Shown: piece by piece, positions 43,473-51,414 of the stretch | Position numbering within the stretch: the stretch's first letter is position 1 | Layout of the letters: each line of letters begins with the position of its first letter | Assembly: GCF_000421345.1 (NCBI RefSeq) | Contig: NZ_ATWV01000002.1 | Span: forward strand, 124,001-188,000 | Origin: Treponema bryantii NK4A124 | GTDB lineage: Bacteria; Spirochaetota; Spirochaetia; Treponematales; Treponemataceae | Direction of reading: 5' to 3' | DNA length: 64,000 bases | Position numbers and translations under genes: made by a program | Notes under the pieces: model-generated | What the model saw: the letters and a program-made list of their open reading frames with translations, nothing else | Database searches by the model: none | What the model was told of the DNA's origin: nothing

Positions 43473-43509
43473 TATAACCAGTCTGTATTTGCAGGCTGGT
43501 AAGTTATAT
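43473..43509. terminator. Hairpin downstream of the surface lipoprotein
   Basis: ACCAGTCTG (43477-43485) pairs with CAGGCTGGT (43492-43500), one G-U, flanked by TATAA/TTATA. It lacks a T-run, so termination would be weak. Confidence 0.45.
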
Positions 43510-43617
43510 CAAACTATCCCAATCATGCCAGCTTACATACTGAATGCCGTTGATGGTGCAGGTGATGTCTCCGAGATTTAGATTATTAAGATGGTAAAAA
43601 TCTAAAGTCAAGAGTGG
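43504..43617 (-). pseudogene. Possible coding remnant (C-terminal fragment)
   Basis: Minus-strand open stretch ending in TAA at 43504 and reading 'NLGDITCTINGIQYVSWHD' then WDSLI. It has natural amino-acid composition but no start or ribosome site and runs into the 23-bp repeats. It may be the tail of a gene cut by an insertion. The family was not recognised. Confidence 0.3.
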
Positions 43618-43660
43618 TAAAAATCTAAAGTCAAAGGTGGTTAAAATCTAAAGTGGGGTT
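43592..43660. mobile_element. Three 23-bp direct repeats resembling an insertion-sequence end
   Basis: Copies start at 43592, 43615 and 43638, each with the core TGGTAAAAATCTAAAGT (third: TGGTTAAAATCTAAAGT). Multiple short direct repeats of this form are typical of IS21-family termini. No transposase is left, so this is a possible relic. Confidence 0.35.
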
Positions 43661-43710
43661 TTAGGGGCGGAGTCCCTAGGTGAGAGGGTAGCGAGCAACG
43701 AAGTGCGAGC

Positions 43711-43738
43711 GAGGGGGAGACTTCCCCCTCCTTTTTTT
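43711..43738 (+). terminator. Intrinsic terminator
   Basis: GAGGGGGA (43711-43718), 4-nt loop, TCCCCCTC (43723-43730), then a run of seven T (43732-43738). No complete gene lies directly upstream, so it may be left from lost DNA. Confidence 0.75.
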
Positions 43739-43805
43739 AATTCCTTGATAATTTTCTATAAATAAGGTATTTTACTTACTATAATAAAAAACGAGAGGAA
43801 GAAAA

Positions 43806-44405
43806 ATGATTATTACCTGTCTTGACCTTGAAGGTGTTCTGGTTCCGGAAATCTGGATTGCTTTTGCTGATACTGTTGGAATTCCTGAATTGCGCCGCAC
43901 AACCCGCGACGAGCCTGATTATGACAAGCTGATGAAATATCGAATCGGGATTCTTAAAGAGCACGGACTCGGTCTTAAAGAAATACAGGATACAATCAAA
44001 AAAATTGAACCTCTTCCCGGGGCAAAAAAGTTCCTCGATGAACTTCGTTCCTGCTGCCAGACTATTATTTTGAGTGACACCTTCAGCCAGTTTGCGGCTC
44101 CTCTTATGGAAAAACTTGGACAGCCTACAATCTTCTGTAACGAACTGATTGTTTCTGATTCGGGCGAAATTACCGGCTACAAGATGCGCTGCGATAAGAG
44201 CAAGCTCACAACTGTTAAGGCTCTTCAGTCTATCGGTTTTGAAACTATTGCATCTGGTGACAGCTTTAATGACCTTGGAATGATTGAAGCTTCTAAGGCT
44301 GGCTTCCTCTTCCGCTCAACTGAAAAAATCATTAAAGAGTATCCGCAGTATCCTGCATTTACTGAATACTCGGAACTGCTTGACGCTATCAAAAAATATC
44401 TGTAA
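43806..44405 (+). CDS. thrH: Phosphoserine phosphatase / homoserine phosphotransferase ThrH
   Basis: 199 residues, HAD superfamily. The start 'CLDLEGVLVPEIWIAFAD' is diagnostic of Pseudomonas-type ThrH, with the nucleophile D7 and acid/base E9 (E instead of the usual second D). Later motifs are 'ILSDTFS' and 'ASGDSFNDLGMI'. The enzyme dephosphorylates phosphoserine and can transfer phosphate to homoserine, linking serine and threonine synthesis. GAGAGGAAG lies just upstream of the ATG. It is a single-gene unit before the TPP riboswitch. Confidence 0.93.
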   Translation: MIITCLDLEGVLVPEIWIAFADTVGIPELRRTTRDEPDYDKLMKYRIGILKEHGLGLKEIQDTIKKIEPLPGAKKFLDELRSCCQTIILSDTFSQFAAPLMEKLGQPTIFCNELIVSDSGEITGYKMRCDKSKLTTVKALQSIGFETIASGDSFNDLGMIEASKAGFLFRSTEKIIKEYPQYPAFTEYSELLDAIKKYL

Positions 44406-44437
44406 TTTAATCTGAATTAAAAATACAGTCCAATCAC

Positions 44438-44528
44438 TGTACCGGGGGTGGCGGTTTTGCGACGTTGTCGGGGCCGCCTGAGATTATACCCTTAGAACCT
44501 GATCCGGATAATACCGGCGGAGGTAGGT
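44438..44528 (+). promoter_or_regulatory. TPP riboswitch (THI element) of thiBPQ
   Basis: Conserved parts in order: GGGGGTGG (44444), CTGAGA (44478), TACCC (44486), TTAGAACCTGATC (about 44492) and CCGG-ATAATA-CCGG (P4/P5). P1 pairs TACC (44440-44443) with GGTA (44522-44525). The thiB ribosome site GGAGG (44519-44523) lies inside the 3' end of the aptamer, and there is no terminator before thiB, so TPP probably blocks translation start by masking it. Confidence 0.95.
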
Positions 44529-45506
44529 ATGAAAAAAGTTCATACTCTCATCGTTTTATCAATTCTTATGGTTTGCTCTCTCTTTGCGGGAAGTAAAAAA
44601 TCCAAAAAATCAACAAAAGCTGATGCAGCTCGTCTTAATGAAGTAATCGTTTACACTTACGATTCTTTCTGCGGTGAATGGGGCTCTGGTCCTGAAATTG
44701 CAAAGCGCTTTGAAGAAAAGACTGGCATGAAGGTTACCTTCATTGACTGTGGCGACGGTGTTCAGATTCTTTCTAAGGCTCAGCTCGAAAAGAATGATCC
44801 TTATGCTGATGTTTTGTTAGGCCTTGATAACAACCTTACAGAAAAGGCAGCAAAGAGCGGCGTATTCGAAAGCTTTAAGCCTGCTAATGCAACTGTGCTT
44901 GACGAAGGACTTGAAGAAGCTCTCGGCGGAAACTGGCTTATGACTCCTTATGATTACAGTCCTTTTGCAATCATCTGGAATTCAAAATCTGGTGTTGAAG
45001 CACCAAAGTGTCTCGAAGACCTTACAAAAGACATCTACAAAAAGAAGCTTATCTTGATGGATGCCCGCACAAGTACTCCTGGCCTTGGCTTTGAAACCTG
45101 GGTTAATAAGGTTTACGGCAAGAAGGCAGCTGATTATATGAAGCGCCTTACTCCTTCTATTTTGACTATGGCTCCGGGCTGGTCTGTTGGCTACGGTATG
45201 TTTACAGACGGAGAGGCTCCTCTCGTAATCAGCTATACAACAAGTCCTGCTTATCATATTGAATATGGCGAGGGCGACCAGTTTAAGGCTCTGACTTTTA
45301 CAGATGGTCACGTTATGCAGGTTGAAGGTGCCGGCCTTGTAAAGGGTGCTAAGAACCCTGAAGGTGCAAAGAAGTTTATTGAGTTCCTCATCAGTGAGGA
45401 TGCTCAGAATGTGATTCCGACAACTCAGTGGATGTATCCTTCAAACAAAAATGTAAAACTGCCGGCATGCTACGACACAATTGAGATGCCGGAGATTTTG
45501 AAATAA
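44529..45506 (+). CDS. thiB: Thiamine ABC transporter substrate-binding protein
   Basis: 325 residues, signal peptide MKKVHTLIVLSILMVCSLFAGS. The mature part matches ThiB: 'VIVYTYDSFCGEWGSGPEIAKRFEEKTG', 'DPYADVLLGLDNNL', 'LMTPYDYSPFAIIWN', 'APGWSVGYGMF', 'VISYTTSPAYHIEYGE', 'VEGAGLVKGAKNPEGAKKFIEFLI'. It binds thiamine or its phosphates in the periplasm. First gene of thiBPQ, directly under a TPP riboswitch. A family A composite repeat lies between it and thiP. Confidence 0.95.
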   Translation: MKKVHTLIVLSILMVCSLFAGSKKSKKSTKADAARLNEVIVYTYDSFCGEWGSGPEIAKRFEEKTGMKVTFIDCGDGVQILSKAQLEKNDPYADVLLGLDNNLTEKAAKSGVFESFKPANATVLDEGLEEALGGNWLMTPYDYSPFAIIWNSKSGVEAPKCLEDLTKDIYKKKLILMDARTSTPGLGFETWVNKVYGKKAADYMKRLTPSILTMAPGWSVGYGMFTDGEAPLVISYTTSPAYHIEYGEGDQFKALTFTDGHVMQVEGAGLVKGAKNPEGAKKFIEFLISEDAQNVIPTTQWMYPSNKNVKLPACYDTIEMPEILK

Positions 45507-45519
45507 ACATAAAGTGTCC

Positions 45520-45590
45520 CGTCATTGCGAGCGCAGCGAAGCAATCTATTGCAATGGATTGCCACGTCGCTGACGCTCCTCGCAATGACG
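45520..45590. repeat. Family A composite palindrome between thiB and thiP
   Basis: Two family A units head to head: CGTCATTGCGAG... to AAGCAATCTA (45548), then ATGGATTGCC... to CTCGCAATGACG (45590). It would form a large hairpin in the thi mRNA, possibly protecting thiB mRNA. Confidence 0.85.
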
Positions 45591-45606
45591 TATTGTTGAT
45601 TTCTGT

Positions 45607-46992
45607 ATGTTCCAAATTTACCTTTACACCCTCGAAATTGCGCTTTTCTCAACACTAATCGCGGCGGCGGCCGGCATTCCCGCGGCTTACTTTACAGCCC
45701 GCAGGCGTTTTCCCGGCCGCCGTCTGCTCCTGTCTTTTTCGGCGGTTTCACTTTGCGTGCCTTCCCTTATTGTTGCCCTCGGCTATGTAAGCTTCTGGGG
45801 AATGAACGGCTTTGTAAACCGCCTCTTTGGAACGGAGTTTTCTTTTCTATATAGTACTGCGGGCATTGTGATTGCCCAGGGCTTTTACAATGTTCCCTTT
45901 ATTACGGGAATTGTGAGTGAGGCCTGGGAACGCCTGCCCCGCGAGCAGGAAAATGCAGCGAGACTGCTTGGGGCGGGCGAAGCGCGCATCCTTCGCACTG
46001 TTACCCTGCGTCAGCTTTCGGGTGCAATCGGCGCTGCCTGCATTCCGGTTTTCCTTTTCTGCTACTTCAGCTTTATGATTGTCCTGCTTTTTTCTCCGGT
46101 GGGACGTTCCACTCTCGAAGTAGAAATCTATCATTCAATCAGAACAACTCTGGATATTGGAGCGGGAGCAAAGCTTGCCCTGCTGGAGACAGTGACAGCT
46201 TTTGGCATTGTGCTTGCTTACAGCTTTATGGCCCGCAGAAGTCAGACTGCTTCGAGTGGCGTTGATTATGTGCCGGTGGTGAGAAGGCGGATTCGCGGCT
46301 CGGCCGTAGCCTTTGTGCCGCTTGTGTTTTTGATTTTGATATTTTTGATTTTTCCTTTGCTGTCGGTTTTTATAAACGGAGCGGGGAATTTTGGAAAAGT
46401 TCTTGGGGCCCGGGGCTTTTGGAAGGCTTGTGCTAACTCTGTAAAGTGCGGAGTGGCTACCGGCGCAGCCTGTACACTTCTTGGCTTTGCTTATTCGGTG
46501 GCAGTAAAGCTGGCTCGCCGCCAGGCCAACGTTCTTCTTCAGACTATCCCTGTCCTTCCTATGGCGATTTCCTCAGTCGTAATTTCCTGGGGCGCTACTA
46601 TGATTTTTCACAGGGGAAGTCCTGCACTGCTTGTTGTACTGGAGACGGCTCTTTACTGGCCAATTGCTTACCGGCAGATTCAAAACGGAATTAACAGAAT
46701 TACTTATGAGACAGATGCTGCAGCCCGTCTTTTGTCGCGCGGATGCTTTGACAGTGTGGTAAGAATCTATCTTCCAGCCTGCCGCCCGGTTTTAATATCA
46801 GCCTTTGCCTATTGTTTTGCAATAAGTCTTGGTGATGCGACAATGCCTCTGGTACTTTCAATTCACAATTTTGATACGCTAGCCTTGTATACTTACAAGC
46901 TGGCCGGAGCCTATCGCTTTGGTCAGGCCTGTGCCTGCGGTGGTATAGTGGCCCTTTTAAGCATGCTGATTTTCATGCTGGGGAAAAAATAA
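45607..46992 (+). CDS. thiP: Thiamine ABC transporter permease
   Basis: 461 residues, an inner-membrane permease with two fused halves and about 12 membrane segments. Each half has a coupling (EAA) loop: 'EQENAARLLGAGEARILRTVTL' region near residue 115 and 'YETDAAARLLSRGCFDSVVRI' near 365. It is shorter than E. coli ThiP. The start ATG has a weak ribosome site and follows the repeat at 17 nt, so its translation may be low relative to thiB. Works with ThiB and ThiQ. Confidence 0.92.
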   Translation: MFQIYLYTLEIALFSTLIAAAAGIPAAYFTARRRFPGRRLLLSFSAVSLCVPSLIVALGYVSFWGMNGFVNRLFGTEFSFLYSTAGIVIAQGFYNVPFITGIVSEAWERLPREQENAARLLGAGEARILRTVTLRQLSGAIGAACIPVFLFCYFSFMIVLLFSPVGRSTLEVEIYHSIRTTLDIGAGAKLALLETVTAFGIVLAYSFMARRSQTASSGVDYVPVVRRRIRGSAVAFVPLVFLILIFLIFPLLSVFINGAGNFGKVLGARGFWKACANSVKCGVATGAACTLLGFAYSVAVKLARRQANVLLQTIPVLPMAISSVVISWGATMIFHRGSPALLVVLETALYWPIAYRQIQNGINRITYETDAAARLLSRGCFDSVVRIYLPACRPVLISAFAYCFAISLGDATMPLVLSIHNFDTLALYTYKLAGAYRFGQACACGGIVALLSMLIFMLGKK

Positions 46993-47002
46993 GGAAGAAA
47001 AA

Positions 47003-47641
47003 ATGAGCTATTTTACCGTAAAGAATATTCATAAAACCTGGGAGTCTGTAACCGTAGATTTTTCTCTTGAATGCGAAAAAGGTACTATGACCTGTCTGCT
47101 AGGCCCAAGTGGCTGCGGAAAATCTACAGTCCTCAATATAATTTCCGGTCTTGAAAAAAATGACCCGGACTACCAGACTCAACTGGAAATAGAACTCGAC
47201 GGACAGCGGATTGAAAAGCTGCCACCCCGCCTTCGCGGAGTTGGTATGGTTTTTCAGAGTGGTGCTCTCTTTAATCATATGAACGTAGTAAACAATGTGG
47301 CCTATGGACTCATTTCCCAAGGCATGAAAAAGAAAGAAGCACTTGCCCGTGCTTCTGCCTTTCTTCCTGAGTTCGGTCTCGAAGATTTTGACCGCCGCAT
47401 GCCTCAAACCCTCAGTGGGGGTGAGCGCCAGAGAGTGGCTCTTGCCCGCACCCTCATCACCCAGCCAAAACTCGTTCTCTTAGACGAACCCTTGTCGGCC
47501 CTCGATGCAGACTTGCGCCAGCGCCTTGCCAAGCAAATCCGCGAATGGCAGAAGACTATGGGCTTTACCGCCATTATGGTAACCCACGATATCGCCGAGG
47601 CCGAAGCTGTAGCCGACAAGATTGTAAGATTTTCAAAATAA
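47003..47641 (+). CDS. thiQ: Thiamine ABC transporter ATPase
   Basis: 212 residues. Walker A GPSGCGKST (34-42), Q-loop 'MVFQSGALFNHM', signature 'LSGGERQRVALARTL', Walker B 'LVLLDEPLSALD' and switch 'MVTHDIAEA'. It energises ThiP. The gene begins 10 nt after thiP, and AGGAAG precedes the ATG. Confidence 0.95.
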   Translation: MSYFTVKNIHKTWESVTVDFSLECEKGTMTCLLGPSGCGKSTVLNIISGLEKNDPDYQTQLEIELDGQRIEKLPPRLRGVGMVFQSGALFNHMNVVNNVAYGLISQGMKKKEALARASAFLPEFGLEDFDRRMPQTLSGGERQRVALARTLITQPKLVLLDEPLSALDADLRQRLAKQIREWQKTMGFTAIMVTHDIAEAEAVADKIVRFSK

Positions 47642-47680
47642 TGTTATGTTTGCGGAATATAAAATTTCCGGAGGTATAAC

Positions 47681-48445
47681 ATGATAAGAAAAAATGATTA
47701 TCCAGTTTTAGAGTTTGATGATGACAAGGATGCCGTTGTAAATCCATTTAAATGGAACCTCGAGCCTTTCTCTTCCGACAAATTGATTATTACTTTTTTC
47801 CCGGATGTAATGAAAAATCTGATGGAAAATAATCAGCTGGAACTTGAGCGCGAAATCAGTGGTGAAAATCCTGTTTATGTTTATCGCTTTAAAGAGCAGC
47901 CGGAAATTCTTATTACCCTTGGTTATGTTGGGTGCCCGGCCTGTGCAGGTAACCTTGAGTTTTTTGCGGCTTGCGGCGTAAAGAAGGTTATCTTCTGCGG
48001 TGGCGGCGGAGTTCTCGACAAGAATATCAAAGTAGGTCAGCTGCTTGTAGTAGAAGGGGCAATCCGCGATGAAGGTTTTTCTTACCGCTATATAGAGCCT
48101 TCCCGCTATATTTATACAGACAAGAACATCACAAAGAAAATTACTTCATATCTGGACCAGCATCAAATCTCATATCTCACTGGTCTTACCTGGACTACAG
48201 ATGCAATGTTCCGTGAGACCCGTGCTCTTGTTGAACAGCGCAAGGCCGAAGGAGCAAAAATTGTAGAGATGGAGCAGGCCGGCTGTATTGCAATTGCCCA
48301 GTACCGCAATTTTGACTACGGCGCAATTATCTACGGAGGCGACGACGTTTCGCAGGATGAGTGGGATACCCGTTCCTGGGATAAGCGAAAGGGCATCCGC
48401 TATAATCTTGTGATGTTGTGTAAGGAACTGGTGAAAGAGATTTAA
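47681..48445 (+). CDS. Nucleoside phosphorylase (PNP/UDP family 1)
   Basis: 254 residues with 'ITLGYVGCPACAGNLEFF', 'KKVIFCGGGGVLDKNIKVGQLLVVEGAIRDEGFSYRY' and 'GAKIVEMEQAGCIAIAQ', the region carrying the Met-Glu that binds ribose in this family. It resembles uridine phosphorylase-type enzymes. It cleaves a nucleoside with phosphate to base and ribose-1-phosphate; the base cannot be assigned. GGAGG lies 7 nt upstream. It lies 39 nt after thiQ and may be read from the thi operon, but no thiamine link is proven. Confidence 0.85.
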   Translation: MIRKNDYPVLEFDDDKDAVVNPFKWNLEPFSSDKLIITFFPDVMKNLMENNQLELEREISGENPVYVYRFKEQPEILITLGYVGCPACAGNLEFFAACGVKKVIFCGGGGVLDKNIKVGQLLVVEGAIRDEGFSYRYIEPSRYIYTDKNITKKITSYLDQHQISYLTGLTWTTDAMFRETRALVEQRKAEGAKIVEMEQAGCIAIAQYRNFDYGAIIYGGDDVSQDEWDTRSWDKRKGIRYNLVMLCKELVKEI

Positions 48446-48451
48446 TAAATC

Positions 48452-48513
48452 ATCGTTCTACGTAAAATTGCTTACGCAATTTTACTACCAAGTTTGCTAC
48501 GCAAACTTGCGAT
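48452..48513. repeat. Paired-hairpin element between convergent genes
   Basis: Two perfect hairpins, GTAAAATTGC-TTAC-GCAATTTTAC (48462-48485) and CAAGTTTGC-TAC-GCAAACTTG (48489-48509), enclosed by a short ATCG/CGAT closure (48452-48455 with 48510-48513). It touches the argB stop codon and probably terminates both genes. Layout is like 26699-26780. Confidence 0.8.
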
Positions 48514-49388
48514 TAATATATCATAGTTCCTATACCTCTATCGCTAAACATTTCGATTAGCAGAGAATGTGGCACACGGCCGTCGATGATATGAGTGCGT
48601 GGAACTCCACCCTTAAGGGCAGTTTCACAGCAATCGATTTTTGGAATCATACCACCGCCGATAACACCAGTTGCCTTAAGGGAACCGATAGCAGTTCTTT
48701 CAATTCTCTTGATGAGTGTGCTCGGGTCATCAATGTTGCGGAGAATTCCTGCAACATTTGTAAGTTGAACAAATTTTTCAGCGTGAAGTGCGACTGCAAT
48801 CTTAGCCGCTGCAGTATCAGCATTAATATTGTAGCGGGCATTGTCTCCGTCTTCTCCAAGAGCTACAGTTGAAACAACCGGAATAAAGCCCTTGTCAAGA
48901 AGAGAAATAAGAATTTCTGGATTTACCTCAGTTACATCACCAACAAAGCCAAGATCCTTTTCGGTTTTTACAGCGCGGAGAAGGCCTGCGTCAACACCGG
49001 AAAGACCAACAGCCTTACCGCCTTTATGCAAAAGAATACCAACAATGTCCTTGTTGAGTTTACCAGTCAAAACCATCTGAACAATTTCCATGGTTTCTGC
49101 ATCTGTGTAGCGGAGTCCGTCAATAAATTTGCTTTCTTTACCAACGCGCTCCAGCATATGATTGATTTCAGGGCCACCGCCGTGTACAAGTACAACCTTA
49201 ATTCCAATTGTGCTCAGAAGGACAATATCATCCATTACAGCTTCTTTGAGCTCTTCGTTGAGCATTGCGTTTCCGCCGTATTTTACTACGACAACCTTAC
49301 CGCACCACTGTTTAAAATAGGGCAGAGACTGAACCAGTACTTCTGACCATTGTTCTGTAGTTAATTCCTGCATTTCTGTTGTAGTCAT
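48513..49388 (-). CDS. argB: Acetylglutamate kinase
   Basis: About 291 residues from the ATG at 49388, which has GTGGA 7 nt upstream; a GTG at 49400 is in frame but lacks a ribosome site. Motifs: 'VVVVKYGGNAM', 'IKVVLVHGGGPEINHMLE', 'GLRYTDAETMEIVQMVL', 'NINADTAAAKIAVAL', 'ATGVIGGGMIPKI'. It phosphorylates N-acetylglutamate, the second step of arginine synthesis. It follows argJ on the same strand. The N-terminal extension before the kinase core is consistent with the arginine-inhibited class. Confidence 0.96.
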   Translation of the reverse strand: MTTTEMQELTTEQWSEVLVQSLPYFKQWCGKVVVVKYGGNAMLNEELKEAVMDDIVLLSTIGIKVVLVHGGGPEINHMLERVGKESKFIDGLRYTDAETMEIVQMVLTGKLNKDIVGILLHKGGKAVGLSGVDAGLLRAVKTEKDLGFVGDVTEVNPEILISLLDKGFIPVVSTVALGEDGDNARYNINADTAAAKIAVALHAEKFVQLTNVAGILRNIDDPSTLIKRIERTAIGSLKATGVIGGGMIPKIDCCETALKGGVPRTHIIDGRVPHSLLIEMFSDRGIGTMIY

Positions 49389-49431
49389 ATTTAATTCCAC
49401 TCTTATATTATCGGCAAATCAGTTTCTTTGA

Positions 49432-50712
49432 TTATGTCCTGTAATCTCCGTTTATCTTAACATAATCATAAGTGAGGTCGCAGCCCCATGCAGTACCAGA
49501 GGCGTCTCCGTCGCCGCACTGAACGAGAATCTCAACTGCTTCCTGACTCATAATCTGCTTAGCGAGGTCCTCGTCAAAGTCCAGAGGAACTCCGTCCTTG
49601 TAAACCTGAACGCTGTCACTGCCGTGAACCTCGAAGTCATCATAATTTTCAAAATAGCGTTTAGCGCCCTTGTTGCTTGTAAACCAGATGCTGGTCTTGT
49701 CCGGGTCAAACTCAATTCCGCTGTAACCCATAGCACAGAGGAAGCGGCCAAAGTTAGCATCACTGCCAAACATTGCAGCCTTAACCAAACTGGAACAAAT
49801 GATTTCCTTAGCAAGACCGCGAGCCGCTTCAACCGACTTAGCTCCGCGAACGTTACATTCAACGAGGCGGGTAGCGCCTTCACCGTCGGCAGCAATCTTC
49901 TTTGCCATTACAGTATTCATTTTGTTGAGTGCAGCAAGGAAAGCGTCGTAGTCTGGGCCGGTCGCAGTGATTTCTGCGTTTCCAGCCAGACCATTTGCAA
50001 GAATACATAGCGAGTCGTTAGTAGAAGTGTCGCCATCAACTGATACGCAGTTATAAGTTCCCAAAATAGATTCGTGAAGAGCCTTGCTCAACATCTCCGA
50101 GCTGATTGCGCAGTCAGTAGTAATCATGGAAAGCATGGTTCCCATATTAATATGAATCATGCCCGAGCCCTTACACATAGTGCCCATGCGGCAGAGCTTT
50201 CCGCCCACAGTAAACTCAACAGCGCATTCCTTAAACTGAGTATCAGTTGTCATGATTGCAATGCGGGCTTCTTTGTTGCCTTCGCGGGAAAGCCCCTTAG
50301 CGAGGGCTGCAGCATTATTTTCAACCTTAGTAACATCAAGCTGGGCACCGATAACGCCTGTAGAATAAACAATCACGTCCTCAGCCTTAATGCCAAGCTG
50401 GCCGGCCGCAGCCTTAGCCATACGAAGAGCGTTCTCAGCTCCCTGAGCTCCGGTACAGCAGTTAGCGTTGCCGGAAATTGCAATAAGAGCCTGCGCCTTG
50501 CCGTCTGCAAGGTGTTTCTGAGTCAGCTTTACACTTTCAGCCTTCACGCGGTTCTGAGTAAAAACACCGGCCGCATTACAAGGAACCTCAGAATAAACAA
50601 GTGCAGTATCATTCTTAGTTCTGCTTGCCTTAATGTGGCAGAGCATTCCGTTTGCGGTGAAGCCCAGAGGAGCACAAACACCGCCGTCTATAAATTTAAT
50701 TTCATTTTGCAT
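49432..50712 (-). CDS. argJ: Glutamate N-acetyltransferase / ornithine acetyltransferase
   Basis: 426 residues. The enzyme recycles the acetyl group from acetylornithine to glutamate. It is made as a precursor that self-cleaves before a conserved Thr in 'KGSGMIHxNMATML'. Here the segment is 'KGSGMIHINMGTML', so the nucleophile T192 is kept but the preceding Ala is Gly191. Other motifs: 'YSTGVIGAQL', 'TTDTQFKE', 'SVDGDTSTNDS', 'GDANFGR'-like 'GSDANFGRFLCAMGYSG'. Transcribed from its own promoter candidate. Presence of argJ implies the cyclic acetyl pathway. Confidence 0.95.
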   Translation of the reverse strand: MQNEIKFIDGGVCAPLGFTANGMLCHIKASRTKNDTALVYSEVPCNAAGVFTQNRVKAESVKLTQKHLADGKAQALIAISGNANCCTGAQGAENALRMAKAAAGQLGIKAEDVIVYSTGVIGAQLDVTKVENNAAALAKGLSREGNKEARIAIMTTDTQFKECAVEFTVGGKLCRMGTMCKGSGMIHINMGTMLSMITTDCAISSEMLSKALHESILGTYNCVSVDGDTSTNDSLCILANGLAGNAEITATGPDYDAFLAALNKMNTVMAKKIAADGEGATRLVECNVRGAKSVEAARGLAKEIICSSLVKAAMFGSDANFGRFLCAMGYSGIEFDPDKTSIWFTSNKGAKRYFENYDDFEVHGSDSVQVYKDGVPLDFDEDLAKQIMSQEAVEILVQCGDGDASGTAWGCDLTYDYVKINGDYRT

Positions 50713-50728
50713 AAATATACATTCCCTT

Positions 50729-50763
50729 TGTATATTTATACTATTTAATCAGAATAAATTCAA
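50729..50763 (-). promoter_or_regulatory. argJ-argB promoter with ARG-box-like site
   Basis: Minus strand TTGAAT (50763-50758), 17-bp spacer, TATAAA (50740-50735). Overlapping the -10 on the plus strand is TGTATATTTATACT (50729-50742), 11 of 14 matches to the ArgR box TGAATwwwwATTCA. ArgR control is inferred only. Confidence 0.5.
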
Positions 50764-50789
50764 TAAAAAAATCCCCGATTCTGGGGATT
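50764..50789 (-). terminator. Intrinsic terminator of argC-deacetylase
   Basis: Minus strand AATCCCC (50789-50783), loop, GGGGATT (50776-50770), followed by a run of T to 50764. It ends the argC-deacetylase unit and abuts the argJ -35 box. Confidence 0.85.
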
Positions 50790-50796
50790 TGCAGGT

Positions 50797-51414
50797 TTAC
50801 ACTACCGTCCAGTTCTGGCCGTTGTCTTTCATTGGTACACCCTTGAGTTCAAACAATTTCGGTGCAGTAACAAACTCAAAGCCCTGTTCCTTAAGAACCG
50901 GAATGGCGCGGTCAACAAGTTTAAGTGTATTTTCGTTACCATCATCCACGTGAAGCAGGTACATAACGCCGTCCTGAACATTGTCCATCATCAGTTTGTA
51001 GCGTTCGTCGGCAGTGCGCTCTTTTACCCAGTCTTCGCAGCCGTGGCCGCAGATAAAAGGTACATGAATTACCTCGTGCATCAAATCATTTACACAGATG
51101 TAAGGAGGGCGGAACAAAACAGGTTTCTTGCCTGTAATCTTAATGATTGCTTCGTCGCACTTGTTGTATTCTTCAATCATCTCTTCACGAGTAAGCTTTG
51201 TCATATCCGGATGGCTCCAGGTATGATTTTCGATGTCGCAGCCCATTTTCACTGCGCGCTCAATAACTGCAGTGTTTTCATCAGAGATTTTATTTGCAAT
51301 CAAAAAGAAGGATGCAACAACGCCATGTTTTTCCAGAATATCCAGCATTCTGTTCATTGTGTTGTCGCCGGCAAAGTTTGGGCCGTCGTCGAAAGTTAGA
51401 CTGCAGTATTTCAT
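50797..51414 (-). CDS. Polysaccharide deacetylase (NodB-type), no signal peptide
   Basis: 205 residues. NodB motifs: TFDDGP (7-12, D9/D10), the metal pair 'HTWSHPD' (HxxxH), 'FRPPY' and 'LLHVDDG'. No signal peptide or membrane segment is present, unlike most wall-acting deacetylases, so it is probably cytoplasmic and could act on a small N-acetyl substrate. It overlaps the argC stop by 4 nt and is therefore coupled to an arginine-synthesis gene; a role in N-acetyl turnover is a speculative possibility. Confidence 0.88.
   Translation of the reverse strand: MKYCSLTFDDGPNFAGDNTMNRMLDILEKHGVVASFFLIANKISDENTAVIERAVKMGCDIENHTWSHPDMTKLTREEMIEEYNKCDEAIIKITGKKPVLFRPPYICVNDLMHEVIHVPFICGHGCEDWVKERTADERYKLMMDNVQDGVMYLLHVDDGNENTLKLVDRAIPVLKEQGFEFVTAPKLFELKGVPMKDNGQNWTVV

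Larger units (their letters stand above)
43441..43805. other. 365-bp gene-free accessory stretch
   Basis: It holds a hairpin after the lipoprotein, a possible coding remnant on the minus strand, three 23-bp direct repeats and a terminator. No intact gene. Confidence 0.7.
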
